NCBI GenBank assembly: GCA_019075905.1
Contig: JAGXAM010000008.1
Span: forward strand, 62,001 to 126,000
Direction: 5' to 3'
Source of the DNA: Hyphomicrobiales bacterium
GTDB taxonomy: Bacteria; Pseudomonadota; Alphaproteobacteria; Rhizobiales; Beijerinckiaceae
DNA: 64,000 nt
This document shows, piece by piece, positions 1 to 9,803 of the stretch. The translations under genes and the position numbers were made by a program. The notes under the pieces are model-generated. The model was not told where the DNA came from, made no database searches, and saw only the letters and a list, made by a program, of their open reading frames with translations. The first letter of the stretch is position 1. Every line of letters begins with the position of its first letter.

Positions 1-565
1 CGCCACCGGCTTCGCTTGGCCCGACGGCAAATTCCGGCTGAAGGCGGATTGGCAGGCCGCCGCCGCCCGGCCCGATGCCACGCCAACCGGGTTTTCAGCC
101 ATGCCGGGCTTTCCTGACCATTGGCCGGTCAACGAACGCGACGATGCCGCCTATCCCTTCCAGCTCACCACCAGCCCGGCGCATAATTTCCTGAATTCAA
201 GCTTCAACAAGACGCCGACCTCGCTCAAGGCCGAAGGCGAACCCACCGTGCTGGTGCACCCGCAGGATGCCGCGCGCCTGCATATCAATGATGCGATGAT
301 GGTGCGCCTGCAGAGCCCGCGCGGTCAGGTGCGGCTGCGCGCCAAGGTCATTGACCGCGCCCAGCCCGGCGTGCTGGTTTCCGAAGGCATCTGGCCCAAC
401 CATGCCTTTGTCGATGGCTGCGGCATCAATACTTTGACCAATGCCGAGCCTGTTGCCCCGCTCGGCGGCGCGGCCGTGCATGATTGCAAGGTGCAGCTTT
501 ACCCCGACGCGGAGGGCGCGCCCGACGCCAGCGCCCGCACGGCTTTGGCCAGCGCCAGCGGGTAG
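1..565 (+). CDS. Molybdopterin-dependent oxidoreductase, C-terminal part (5' end outside window)
   Basis: The reading frame is open from base 2 and ends at a TAG at 563-565, so only about the last 187 residues are present. They match the molybdopterin-dinucleotide-binding domain that ends bis-MGD oxidoreductases. Landmarks are a TSPAHNFLNSSF stretch, a double-psi-barrel-like segment in which an HPQDA motif is followed by VRLQSPRG, and GINTLTNAEP near the end. The catalytic domain, any Fe-S site and therefore the substrate lie outside the window. The last 67 bases overlap the 3' end of convergent purN. The family is clear but the specific enzyme cannot be assigned. Confidence 0.85.
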   Translation, partial: ATGFAWPDGKFRLKADWQAAAARPDATPTGFSAMPGFPDHWPVNERDDAAYPFQLTTSPAHNFLNSSFNKTPTSLKAEGEPTVLVHPQDAARLHINDAMMVRLQSPRGQVRLRAKVIDRAQPGVLVSEGIWPNHAFVDGCGINTLTNAEPVAPLGGAAVHDCKVQLYPDAEGAPDASARTALASASG

Positions 566-1107
566 ATCCGGTGTTCCTCGCGCAACACCCGCGCTGCCAG
601 CGTTGCAGGTGTATCGTCGGCAAGGACGGCCACCCGCGCCTGCATGATCACCTCGCCCTCATCGAGCCCGGCAGTGACGTGATGGACGCTGCAGCCATGT
701 TCGCCGACCTTGGCCGCCAGCGCCCGGGCATGGGTATCAAGCCCCTTGAAGTCGGGCAGCAGCGAGGGGTGAATGTTGATGATCCGCCCCGCCCAGGCGG
801 CCACAAAATCTGCCGTCAGCACCCGCATAAAGCCTGCAAGGCATATAAATTCAACATGATGGCTTGATAATTGCGCTTGCAGGGCCGCATCAAAAGCCTC
901 GCGACTGGCAAAATTCCTGTGCTCGACCAGCGCGGTCCTGATGCCATGCGCCTGCGCGTAGGCCAGCCCCGCAGCATCGGGCCGATTGGCGATCACCAGA
1001 TCGATGCTGGCTGGAAAATGCGGATCAGCCGCGGCCTCGACCAGCGCCTGCATATTGGAGCCGCGCCCGGAAATGAGCACGGCCGTCGAAACACGTGCAG
1101 CGCTCAC
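499..1107 (-). CDS. purN: Phosphoribosylglycinamide formyltransferase (PurN)
   Basis: PurN transfers a formyl group from 10-formyl-tetrahydrofolate to GAR in de novo purine synthesis. The 202-residue protein has the family's usual length. It carries the phosphate-binding GRGSN loop (residues 14-18) and the catalytic triad N111, H113 (INIHPSLLP) and D149 (TAGLDEG), with an EHRIYPLAL motif near the C terminus. It starts with GTG, which overlaps the purM stop as GTGA at 1104-1107, so the two are translationally coupled. Its final 22 codons lie opposite the end of the molybdopterin oxidoreductase gene. Confidence 0.96.
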   Translation of the reverse strand: MSAARVSTAVLISGRGSNMQALVEAAADPHFPASIDLVIANRPDAAGLAYAQAHGIRTALVEHRNFASREAFDAALQAQLSSHHVEFICLAGFMRVLTADFVAAWAGRIINIHPSLLPDFKGLDTHARALAAKVGEHGCSVHHVTAGLDEGEVIMQARVAVLADDTPATLAARVLREEHRIYPLALAKAVRALASGAPSASG

Positions 1108-2210
1108 GTCAGCGCCAGCTTGCCGTCATAGCGCACCGGCGCGCCTACGTCGCGCGGCTCCAGCACGCCAAGTTCAAAGGCGGTTTCGCCCTCGGCGCGC
1201 AGTTTGGCGATGACCTCGGCGGCATCGCCCGCCGCAACGATGACGATCATGCCAACGCCGCAATTGAAGGTGCGCAGCATTTCAGCCTCGCCGAGTGCGC
1301 CGACCCGCGCCAGCCAGCCGAACACCGCCGGCACGTCGATCGCCGCAAGATTGACCCGCGCCGCCAGGGCTTCGGGCAGGACGCGCGGGATATTATCGGG
1401 AAAGCCGCCACCGGTGATATGGGCGAGGCCCTTGATGGCTCCCGTGGCACGGATAGCCGCCAGCACCGCCCGCACATAGATGCGCGTGGGCGTCAGCAGT
1501 GCCGCGCCGAGCGAGCTTGCAGCCCCGTCCTTCGGCGCGAAGGGTGCAGGTTCTGCATAGGTGAGGCCGCTGCGCTCGACAATCTGGCGCACCAGCGAAT
1601 AGCCGTTGGAATGTACGCCCGACGAGGCGAGGCCGATGATCACATCTCCGGCAGCCATGTCGGGGCGCGGTAACAATTCGCCACGCTCGACCGCGCCGAC
1701 ACAAAAGCCGGCAAGGTCATAATCACCCTTGCGGTAAACGCTAGGCATTTCAGCGGTTTCGCCGCCGATGAGGGCGCAATGCGCCTGGCGGCAGCCTTCG
1801 GCAATACCGGCAACAATCGCCGCGCCCATGGCCGGCTGCAGCCCGGCAGTCGCAAAATAATCGAGGAAAAACAGCGGCTCGGCGCCTTGCACGATGATGT
1901 CATTGACGCACATCGCAACGAGATCAATGCCGATGGTCGCGTGCAGGCCGGTCGCGGCGGCGATTTTCACCTTGGTGCCAACCCCGTCATTGGCCGCCAC
2001 GAGCAGGGGATCACGAAACCCGGCTGCCTTGAGATCGAAAATGCCGCCAAATCCGCCAATCTCGGCATCGGCGCCGGGGCGCCGGGTGGCGCGCACCAGC
2101 GGCTTTATCGCCTCGACCATGGCATTGCCGGCGTCAATATCGACACCAGCCTGCGCATAGGTCAGGGGAGGGGCGGTCGCGGCTGACGCGAGAGAGGGCT
2201 CATCTTTCAT
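1104..2210 (-). CDS. purM: Phosphoribosylformylglycinamidine cyclo-ligase (AIR synthetase, PurM)
   Basis: PurM closes the imidazole ring of purines by ATP-dependent conversion of FGAM to AIR. The 368 residues contain the family motifs [15 protein letters not shown] and the glycine-rich ITGGGFPDN segment. An N-terminal extension of about 15 residues precedes [14 protein letters not shown]. It is the first gene of a two-gene purM-purN unit. The start is ATG at 2210. The 304 bp upstream separate it from divergent ihfA and must hold its promoter. Confidence 0.97.
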   Translation of the reverse strand: MKDEPSLASAATAPPLTYAQAGVDIDAGNAMVEAIKPLVRATRRPGADAEIGGFGGIFDLKAAGFRDPLLVAANDGVGTKVKIAAATGLHATIGIDLVAMCVNDIIVQGAEPLFFLDYFATAGLQPAMGAAIVAGIAEGCRQAHCALIGGETAEMPSVYRKGDYDLAGFCVGAVERGELLPRPDMAAGDVIIGLASSGVHSNGYSLVRQIVERSGLTYAEPAPFAPKDGAASSLGAALLTPTRIYVRAVLAAIRATGAIKGLAHITGGGFPDNIPRVLPEALAARVNLAAIDVPAVFGWLARVGALGEAEMLRTFNCGVGMIVIVAAGDAAEVIAKLRAEGETAFELGVLEPRDVGAPVRYDGKLALT

Positions 2211-2514
2211 GGCCTCTCATAAACAGCCCTCCCTTGGCATACAAGCTGAATGTTCATTTTTGCATAGCTGGATTTCGATTTTGTCTAAATAGCCACGCGC
2301 CACAGTTGCGCTGGTAACAAAATTCATGGTAGCATTACTCTAAGTTGGGGTTTGTTGTTCCAGCGCGGGTGACTGCATTTCGTCATCTTTGCGTAAGGCT
2401 GAAATTAGTGCCCAAAAGGGCCGGTTGTAAGTCATTAGGGCAAGTCGCAAGACGGTGCTTGTTGTGGCGGATATTGCATAGTGAAGGTTTCTAGGCCAGC
2501 ATTTGAGGATAGTC
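2211..2514. other. Divergent intergenic region between purM and ihfA
   Basis: About 300 bp without a convincing gene. It is more AT-rich than its surroundings, as expected for back-to-back promoters. A short inverted repeat (GCCC-AAAA-GGGC, 2410-2421) is present. I could not place a convincing -35/-10 pair or a known operator. In many Hyphomicrobiales plsX-fabH lie upstream of ihfA; here they do not. Confidence 0.5.
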
Positions 2515-2856
2515 ATGCTTGATAAAAAGATTGCAGAACCACAGGTCAGTGAAACAGTCACAAAGGCCGATCTGGTAAGGGCTATTTTCCTGAAATTGGG
2601 GTTATCACGGCGCGAATCGGCTGATCTTGTGGAAATGGTGCTTGAAGAAATCAGCCAGTCGCTGACGCGCCAGGAGAATGTGAAACTCTCGTCTTTCGGG
2701 ACTTTCGAGGTGCGCCACAAGTCGCAACGGATCGGGCGCAACCCGAAAACCGGTATCGAGGTGCCGATCCGGCCGCGCCGCGTGATGGTGTTCAAACCCT
2801 CCAACGTGCTGAAAGCCCGGGTCAACGGGCTCGATCATCGGTCTGGCGGTTTTTGA
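2515..2856 (+). CDS. ihfA: Integration host factor subunit alpha
   Basis: IHF-alpha is the DNA-bending nucleoid protein that pairs with IHF-beta. The 113-residue product has the full HU/IHF fold: the [11 protein letters not shown] helix, the [12 protein letters not shown] strand pair, and the minor-groove arm RNPKTG followed by the [10 protein letters not shown] segment. The ATG at 2515 is preferred over an in-frame TTG at 2503 because GAGGA (2505-2509) lies a good distance upstream of it. It is followed by a MerR-type gene 46 bp downstream, an arrangement common in Alphaproteobacteria. Confidence 0.96.
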   Translation: MLDKKIAEPQVSETVTKADLVRAIFLKLGLSRRESADLVEMVLEEISQSLTRQENVKLSSFGTFEVRHKSQRIGRNPKTGIEVPIRPRRVMVFKPSNVLKARVNGLDHRSGGF

Positions 2857-2902
2857 AGACTCTGCTAAGCTTGCCGGATCGTAGCTCGCAGTGGCGTGAT
2901 TC

Positions 2903-3385
2903 GTGGTCAACGACAGTGAAAAGAGCCAGGACGCCTTTCGCACCATCAGCGAAGTCGCTGAGGCTTTGGCCTTGCCGCAACACGTGCTTCGGTTCTGGGA
3001 GACCAGGTTTTCCCAGATCAAGCCGCTGAAGCGCGGCGGCGGGCGTCGCTATTACCGGCCGGAAGATGTCGAACTGGTGCGGGCCATACAGCACCTGCTC
3101 TATCAGGAAGGCTACACCATCAAGGGTGTGCAGCGCATTCTGAAGGAGAAGGGCCTGCGCGCGGTGATTGCCGCCAGCGGCGCCATGCGTCAGGAGGGGC
3201 GCCTGAAAATGTTTTCGGGCGAGATGGCCGTGGCACCGCGTGACGACGATGCCGACGACGCCATGCCGCAGGGCGGCGGGTTCGAAGGCCTCGGTCTCGA
3301 CCAGCTCGAAGCTTTCGCGCGCGAGATCGACGCCTGCGCCAGCCTGCTTGAGGCGGCCCGCCTGCAAAACAGCGACGCAGGATGA
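2903..3385 (+). CDS. MerR-family transcriptional regulator
   Basis: A 160-residue protein with an N-terminal winged-helix MerR domain: [20 protein letters not shown] (helix-turn-helix), then the [20 protein letters not shown] wing and a helix reading [19 protein letters not shown]. The C-terminal half has no cysteine cluster or recognisable effector domain. The start is GTG at 2903. It probably shares a transcript with ihfA. The target genes are unknown. It converges with the UPF0262 gene, whose stop codon lies 2 bp downstream. Confidence 0.9.
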   Translation: MVNDSEKSQDAFRTISEVAEALALPQHVLRFWETRFSQIKPLKRGGGRRYYRPEDVELVRAIQHLLYQEGYTIKGVQRILKEKGLRAVIAASGAMRQEGRLKMFSGEMAVAPRDDDADDAMPQGGGFEGLGLDQLEAFAREIDACASLLEAARLQNSDAG

Positions 3386-3386
3386 T

Positions 3387-3869
3387 CTAGCCGCGCCAGT
3401 GCAACGCCGTAACCAGCGTGAACAAGCGCCGCGCCGTGTTGAAATCGCACGAAATCTTGCCTTCGAGGCGGGTTTTCAGAATTTCCGCCCCCTGATTGTG
3501 CAAGGCGCGACGGCCCATATCCAGAACTTCGATCTGCGCGGGCGTGGCGGTGCGGATCGCTGAGAAATAGCGGTCGCAAATCGCGAAATAATCTTTCAGC
3601 ACCGGCCGAAACGGCGTCAGTGACAGATGGTGGCTGACCAGCGCCGTCCCGTCCCCGCCGCGCACCTCCATGACGAGCCGGGCATCCTGCAAGGCTAGAC
3701 GCAGGATAAACGGGCCGGGCTCGCCGCTGGCAAGGCCAAATTCATTGGCCTCAAGCACGTCGTAAATCGCTACCGCCCGTTCGTGTTCCTGATCAGGCGT
3801 GCCGCGGCCGATCGAAGCCTCGTCGAGTTCAATTTTGCAAAGCCTCTGGTCGGTGAGTTCGCTCGCCAT
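3387..3869 (-). CDS. UPF0262 family protein
   Basis: A 160-residue cytosolic protein of a conserved alphaproteobacterial family of unknown function. The typical opening (LCKIELDEASIGR), the central SLTPFRPVLKDYFAICDRYF stretch and the tail reading HNQGAEILKTRLEGKI all match the family. It lies 3 bp downstream of hisD on the same strand and is probably co-transcribed with it. The hisD-UPF0262 linkage recurs in Alphaproteobacteria and does not by itself show a role in histidine synthesis. Confidence 0.88.
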   Translation of the reverse strand: MASELTDQRLCKIELDEASIGRGTPDQEHERAVAIYDVLEANEFGLASGEPGPFILRLALQDARLVMEVRGGDGTALVSHHLSLTPFRPVLKDYFAICDRYFSAIRTATPAQIEVLDMGRRALHNQGAEILKTRLEGKISCDFNTARRLFTLVTALHWRG

Positions 3870-3872
3870 GGC

Positions 3873-5195
3873 CTATCCGAGGTTGAGCCTTATGGCGACC
3901 GAACGGGCATGCGCACTCAGACCCTCCGACTCGCCCAGCGCTATGGCGGCTGGCCCCAGCGCCCGCAGGCTTGAGGCGTCGCAAGCCAGCAGCGAGGTTC
4001 GCTTCATGAAATCGAGCACACCCAGCCCCGAGGAGAACCGGGCCGACCGCGCCGTCGGCAGCACGTGGTTGGAACCGCCGACATAATCGCCGATCGCCTC
4101 GGGCGTATAGCCGCCGATAAAAATCGCGCCGGCATTATGGATGCCATTGGCGAGGTTATCGGCGTCCGCGGCGATGATTTCGAGATGTTCGGGTGCGAGA
4201 CGGTCGGCAAGCGGCACGCCGTCCTGCAATTTGTCGACGAGAATGATCGCGCCGAAATCGCGCCAGCTGGCCGCAGCAATGTCACGGCGCGGCAACGTCG
4301 CAAGTTGCGCGGCGACGCTGGCTTCCACATCGGCGGCGAGCCGGGCGTCATTGGTGATCAAGATCGATTGCGCGGCCTTGTCGTGCTCGGCCTGCGCCAG
4401 CAGGTCGGCCGCCACCCAAGCGGGATTGGCCGTGCCGTCAGCAAGGATCAGCACTTCTGACGGGCCGGCGATCATATCGATGCCGACCGTGCCGAACACC
4501 CGGCGCTTGGCGGCGGCAACATAGGCATTGCCGGGCCCGACGATCTTGGCCACCGGCGCGATGCTGGCCGTGCCATGCGCCAGGGCTGCCACCGCCTGCG
4601 CGCCACCGATCCGGTAAATTTCATCAACGCCGCCAAGCCGCGCCGCCGCCAGAACCAGCGGGTTGATGATGCCATCGGGCGTCGGCACCACCATGACAAT
4701 GCGCCCGACACCGGCCACCTTGGCCGGCACGGCATTCATCAGCACGGATGAGGGATAGCTCGCCGTGCCGCCGGGCACATAAAGCCCTACCGCCTCGATC
4801 GCCCGCCAGCGCCAGCCGAGCCGCACGCCGAGGGCATCGGTAAAGACCGTGTCGGCAGGCACTTGCCGCAGGTGAAAGCTGCGAATGCGCTCATGGGCAA
4901 ATTCCAGCGCCGCCATGGCGCCGCTATCGACCTTGCGGCAGGCGTCGTCGATCTCGTCGTCGCTGATGCGCAAACCGGCGGCGTCGATGTCGAGCCGGTC
5001 AAAGCGCCTGGTGTAATCCAGCACCGCCGCATCGCCGCGCGCGACAACATCGGCAATAATGCTCGCCACCGCCGCATCGACATCGACCGCGGCTTCGCGT
5101 TTCAGCGCCAGCAGGGCGCGGAATTTGCTCTCAAAATCAGCGGCGCGCGCATCCAGCCGTTGCGGGCCTGGCAGGGTGGTCGGGGGCTGGGTCAT
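3873..5195 (-). CDS. hisD: Histidinol dehydrogenase
   Basis: HisD performs the last two NAD-dependent oxidations of histidine synthesis (histidinol to histidine) and needs Zn. The 440-residue protein shows [29 protein letters not shown], an LLAQAEHD motif with metal and substrate residues, and the catalytic APEHLEI. The ATG at 5195 is chosen over an open extension to 5291. It overlaps the DUF2948 stop as ATGA, and the upstream extension would lie inside that gene. It is the middle gene of DUF2948-hisD-UPF0262. Confidence 0.97.
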   Translation of the reverse strand: MTQPPTTLPGPQRLDARAADFESKFRALLALKREAAVDVDAAVASIIADVVARGDAAVLDYTRRFDRLDIDAAGLRISDDEIDDACRKVDSGAMAALEFAHERIRSFHLRQVPADTVFTDALGVRLGWRWRAIEAVGLYVPGGTASYPSSVLMNAVPAKVAGVGRIVMVVPTPDGIINPLVLAAARLGGVDEIYRIGGAQAVAALAHGTASIAPVAKIVGPGNAYVAAAKRRVFGTVGIDMIAGPSEVLILADGTANPAWVAADLLAQAEHDKAAQSILITNDARLAADVEASVAAQLATLPRRDIAAASWRDFGAIILVDKLQDGVPLADRLAPEHLEIIAADADNLANGIHNAGAIFIGGYTPEAIGDYVGGSNHVLPTARSARFSSGLGVLDFMKRTSLLACDASSLRALGPAAIALGESEGLSAHARSVAIRLNLG

Positions 5196-5692
5196 CGGGA
5201 AAAACGATCCTGGGGCAGGCGACGCTGCGACATCGGCGGCACATTGGTTGACTGGGGTTCGCCGAGGTCGCGCAGGCAGGCTTCGACACATTCGACATGC
5301 AGGCGGATGGTCTCGCCATCCTTGAAAGCAAGATCAATCAGGCCTTCAGGCGCCTTCGTGCTGGCAAATTTGATTTCCACCAGCTGCAGAACCTGCGTGG
5401 CTGCCCCGAATCCTGCCCGCTCGACCCGCAACACGTGGTCGAAATGCAGGCCTGACTCGCGCCGCATCCACCGCTCATCTTGCGAGGCGATCCAGTCGAG
5501 CCGCTCGCAAGCCAGCGCAAATCGCCGCTGTTTGGGCAACCAGACGGCATTGACCGGCGATAGCAAGGCATCCTGCATATGGCTCGACACCGTTGCGAGG
5601 TCTTCGGGATCGAGCGCCCAAAGCCGCAGCGGCGGGTTGACAGCAGGGCCGGCAGTCTCGGCTTGCCCTGCCGGGGGCGCGGCTTCATTCAC
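5192..5692 (-). CDS. DUF2948 family protein
   Basis: A 166-residue protein of unknown function restricted mainly to Alphaproteobacteria. Family landmarks are the LRLWALDPEDLATVSSHMQD opening, an FALACERLDW stretch, and a cysteine-containing IRLHVECVEACLRDLGEP segment near the end. The GTG at 5692 is preferred, with an AGGAG sequence about 12 nt upstream, which is a long spacing; the frame is open to 5764. The stop overlaps the hisD ATG by four bases, so translation is coupled. A short low-complexity Ala/Pro region follows the start. Confidence 0.85.
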   Translation of the reverse strand: MNEAAPPAGQAETAGPAVNPPLRLWALDPEDLATVSSHMQDALLSPVNAVWLPKQRRFALACERLDWIASQDERWMRRESGLHFDHVLRVERAGFGAATQVLQLVEIKFASTKAPEGLIDLAFKDGETIRLHVECVEACLRDLGEPQSTNVPPMSQRRLPQDRFSR

Positions 5693-5850
5693 GGTGCTGC
5701 AATGCTCCTGAAAGCTTGGTGGATGGCGGGTACCCTGCATAGGCCCGCAACAGCAATTTGGCAACTTTCAGGGCCTGCGAGCCGGGGCCATATGCTGCTT
5801 GCTTCAGACACGACTTGATCTTAATCTGGCGTTTTAGGAGAGCTGTCGCC

Positions 5851-6273
5851 ATGCGCAATTTCAAGCTCTGGCTCCTGCCATTATTGCTGGCATCGATGAG
5901 CGCGGCCGCAGGCGCGGCAAGGGCCGACAATGATCACGATGGCGGCGTTTTCCACCGCTGGTTCCATCATCATCATCCGCACCCCGCCCCGCTTTACGCG
6001 CAGACACCCGGCTATTATCCGCCACCGCCTTATTACCAGCCACCGCAGGTCTATTATCCGCAGACCCCGCCGGTCTATTATCCGCCGCCATCACCACCGC
6101 CGGTCTATTATCCGCAACCGGCGCCCTATAGCCCCTATCGCAAACATACGCCGGCGCACGAATGCTCGACCCGGATCGGCCAATGCCAGTTGCCGGGCCC
6201 CGAATTTGCCGGGCGTGGCTGCAAATGCTTTTTTGCCGGCTATGGCAATGTCCGCGGCATTGCGACTCCGTGA
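5851..6273 (+). CDS. Secreted proline/tyrosine-rich protein
   Basis: A 140-residue protein starting at the ATG at 5851, with AGGAG (5836-5840) 10 nt upstream. A clear Sec signal peptide (LWLLPLLLASMSAAAGAARA, residues 6-25) is followed by a His cluster (WFHHHHPHP). Residues of about 50-100 are dominated by PPxYYPP/PVYYPP repeats. The C-terminal third carries four Cys residues (CSTRIGQC and GRGCKCFF). Extended Pro/Tyr repeats suggest an unfolded periplasmic or cell-surface protein. The Cys may form disulfides. I recognise no named family. It converges with the DUF459 gene. Confidence 0.72.
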   Translation: MRNFKLWLLPLLLASMSAAAGAARADNDHDGGVFHRWFHHHHPHPAPLYAQTPGYYPPPPYYQPPQVYYPQTPPVYYPPPSPPPVYYPQPAPYSPYRKHTPAHECSTRIGQCQLPGPEFAGRGCKCFFAGYGNVRGIATP

Positions 6274-6329
6274 CGCTGGTTTGAAGCTTCACCGGACGCG
6301 ATGATTCCATGGCATCCCTTGGGCGTGCC

Positions 6330-7763
6330 TCAGGGGTTTTCAGTGCCTTGCGCAGCCACGCCGCCCGGCCAGGTCGCCGGCGTCGGGCCTTGCTGGCTCT
6401 GCGGCACCATCATGCCATCGACGAAAACCTGGGCCGCCGCTGCCCCGCGCTGCGGCGCACCTTGCTTGCCGCCGAACAAGGCCTCATTGCCGAAAGCTGC
6501 CGGTTGCAGCGCCACCACCGGGCCTGATGCCGGCCCCAGCGGAATTTTGGGCACAGCTGCGGCCTGCGGGCGCGGCAGCGCCGCCTGCAGGCGCGCCTCG
6601 ATACTGGTGTTGAGCACCGGCTTGGCCAGTTCATGGCCGATCAGGGCACTGATGTCGGGGATGGGCGCCGGATTGATCAGCACGTCTGCAACTGGCGGCC
6701 CGGACAGGGGCGCTGTCACCGGACTCGTGGTTGCCAACGGCACTGCAGGTTTCGACGGGGCCGGCAAGCTTGCGACATCCGGCGCAGCGCCATTGGGACG
6801 ATCTTTCTGATAGATCGCATCGAGCGATGTTTGCAGAAACTGTGCCGCCTTGTTGGCACCGGCGCGGGTGAAATGAATGCCGTCGGACTTGCGCAGGACG
6901 GCGCTGTTGCCCTGCGCGTCGGGGCCGACAGCGTCATAATTGCCCTTGTCGTTCTCGAAACCGTCCCAAAGGTCGACATAGGTCGCGCCCGAATCTGCCG
7001 CGGCGGCCTTGTAGATGTCATTGAACGACAGATAGGCCGCAGCCATGCGCGGCGATCGCACAATCGGCAGACCCACCCAGATCAGCGGCACATGTTTGGC
7101 AGCGAACAGGTCCATCAAGGCCTTGACGCGCGCCTGATAGATTTGCGTCCATTGCGGCGTGTCGGGCCGGACATAGCCGCTGGCGGTGCGAATCGGCTGA
7201 TGGTCGTCGGTGCCAAGCAACATGATCGCTGCATCGAGATGCTGCGTGCCGTTGAGCAGCTTGGCCGCCTCGGCCTGCCAGTCATAAAAATCGTCGCGCA
7301 CCAGCCCGGATACAGGCTTGATCTGCGGAAGGAATTCGATGTCAGGCTTGTCAGGAAAACTTTGGCGCAGGCCATCGACAAGCGACGCTGCCATGCCATT
7401 GCCAAGCACCGCCACAAAAAAATCAGGCGTCACCACCGCAGCGGCTGGCGCCGTCGCCATCGTGGCTGGTGGCCCGCCCGCGGGCGGCGACGCGGGCTTT
7501 GCATAAATAATGTGGCGGCGCTGAATTTGCTTGAAGTGCCGCGGCTGAAAATTGCGGTGTCGCGCCTTCCGCGGCTTGATCTGAATGAGATGCGGCGTGC
7601 TCTCGGCACGCTGCGCCCGCCGTTGCATCACCCAATAGGCCCCGCCCTCCATATCGGTGGACTGGGCGCAGGCGACGCCGGAAAGCGCGGCGAAACCGGA
7701 CAGAGCCAGCACGCTCACCAGGAACCGCGCGCGGCCCGCACGCGAAGATGTGGCCTTGGCCAT
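6330..7763 (-). CDS. DUF459 / SGNH-like periplasmic protein, nucleophile apparently lost
   Basis: A 477-residue protein with an N-terminal signal-anchor (FLVSVLALSGFAALSGVACA). A disordered basic region follows, then an SGNH-hydrolase-like domain resembling DUF459 and a Pro/Ala-rich C-terminal tail. Block V is intact (DGIHFTRAG), and the segment before it (ATYVDLWDGFENDKG) also fits. Block I, normally GDS, reads GNGMA, and block III reads GTDDHQ instead of GxND. The ATG at 7763 follows GGAG and GAGG sequences. The gene is 56 bp downstream of the RBBP9-like gene on the same strand. The family is suspected to act on cell-wall or exopolysaccharide esters. Activity is doubtful here. Confidence 0.75.
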   Translation of the reverse strand: MAKATSSRAGRARFLVSVLALSGFAALSGVACAQSTDMEGGAYWVMQRRAQRAESTPHLIQIKPRKARHRNFQPRHFKQIQRRHIIYAKPASPPAGGPPATMATAPAAAVVTPDFFVAVLGNGMAASLVDGLRQSFPDKPDIEFLPQIKPVSGLVRDDFYDWQAEAAKLLNGTQHLDAAIMLLGTDDHQPIRTASGYVRPDTPQWTQIYQARVKALMDLFAAKHVPLIWVGLPIVRSPRMAAAYLSFNDIYKAAAADSGATYVDLWDGFENDKGNYDAVGPDAQGNSAVLRKSDGIHFTRAGANKAAQFLQTSLDAIYQKDRPNGAAPDVASLPAPSKPAVPLATTSPVTAPLSGPPVADVLINPAPIPDISALIGHELAKPVLNTSIEARLQAALPRPQAAAVPKIPLGPASGPVVALQPAAFGNEALFGGKQGAPQRGAAAAQVFVDGMMVPQSQQGPTPATWPGGVAAQGTENP

Positions 7764-7819
7764 GAACCTCACTCCAGACAGGCCAGCATAGCCTTTTTGC
7801 GCTTGCTGCGCCATGTGCC

Positions 7820-8383
7820 TCACACCGGGGTTGCGGGGCCGAGGCTGCGCAGGAACGTGCCAAAGCGCAGCAAACCTTCCGGCCACGGCCCGAAACCCGA
7901 GGCATCGTCGAGCCCGCCGGCTTCCCCGGCATCGACAAAGCTCGCGCCCAGAGCCCCGGCCAGCGCCTCGCTGCGGGCGTAATCGGCCGCCGGATCATTG
8001 CGGCTGGCGACCAGCACGGAAGGGAACGGCAATTGGCCATGCGGAACCGGTGGCATGCCCGCCGCCCGGGCCTGCGGGCCATGAACCAACGGCGGCGCCA
8101 CCAGAAAGGCACCGCGCACCCGCCCTTGCGGGAAATCATGCACGGCGTGCAGCGCCACGTGGCAGCCGGCGGCATGGCAAACCAGCACCACCGGCAAGGC
8201 GCCCTCCTCCTGCACCGCTTTGCGCAGGGCCGCGACATCATGCGCCAGGGCGCTCGCGCCGTGGGCCAAAGGCTGCAGCCGCCGCGCGGTGGCGAGCCTG
8301 GTCTGCCAGCGGCTCAGCCAATGGTTGGCCCCGGCCTCGCCCTCGCCCGGCACCAGAATGATTCGCGTTTCACTTATTTTCAT
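7820..8383 (-). CDS. RBBP9/YdeN-type alpha/beta hydrolase-fold protein, degenerate triad
   Basis: A 187-residue single-domain protein of the RBBP9 serine-hydrolase family. The first strand IILVPGEG, the NHWLSRWQ motif, the strand before the nucleophile elbow ([11 protein letters not shown]) and the closing [16 protein letters not shown] are all recognisable. The usual elbow GHSxGC reads CHAAGC, so the nucleophile position (residue 71) is Ala. The usual AGHxN near the end reads AGGLD, so the His position (about 157) is Gly. Asp130 (SRNDP) remains. It is divergent from ispG and upstream of the DUF459 gene. A catalytic role is unlikely; binding or scaffolding is possible. Confidence 0.85.
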   Translation of the reverse strand: MKISETRIILVPGEGEAGANHWLSRWQTRLATARRLQPLAHGASALAHDVAALRKAVQEEGALPVVLVCHAAGCHVALHAVHDFPQGRVRGAFLVAPPLVHGPQARAAGMPPVPHGQLPFPSVLVASRNDPAADYARSEALAGALGASFVDAGEAGGLDDASGFGPWPEGLLRFGTFLRSLGPATPV

Positions 8384-8528
8384 CCTCGCCCCGACGCTTG
8401 TTCAGGCCGCAAGCATAAATCGCCTTGATGCGCCTTGTCACGCCCGCCATGGCGCAATGCCTGCAAGCTTGCTATTCTGCCCGGCAAAGACGTCAAGGCG
8501 TCAGCGTCCATCGTCCACGAGGTCAAAG

Positions 8529-9794
<1,266 letters not shown>

Positions 9795-9803
<9 letters not shown>

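Noticed and set aside
2340-2825. Minus-strand frame across the ihfA promoter and gene
   Set aside because: It runs through a clear ihfA coding region and has no ribosome-binding site or domain.
6633-7982. 449-codon plus-strand frame opposite the DUF459 gene
   Set aside because: Rich in Arg, His and Gly without any domain; the minus-strand frame has a signal peptide and SGNH-like blocks.
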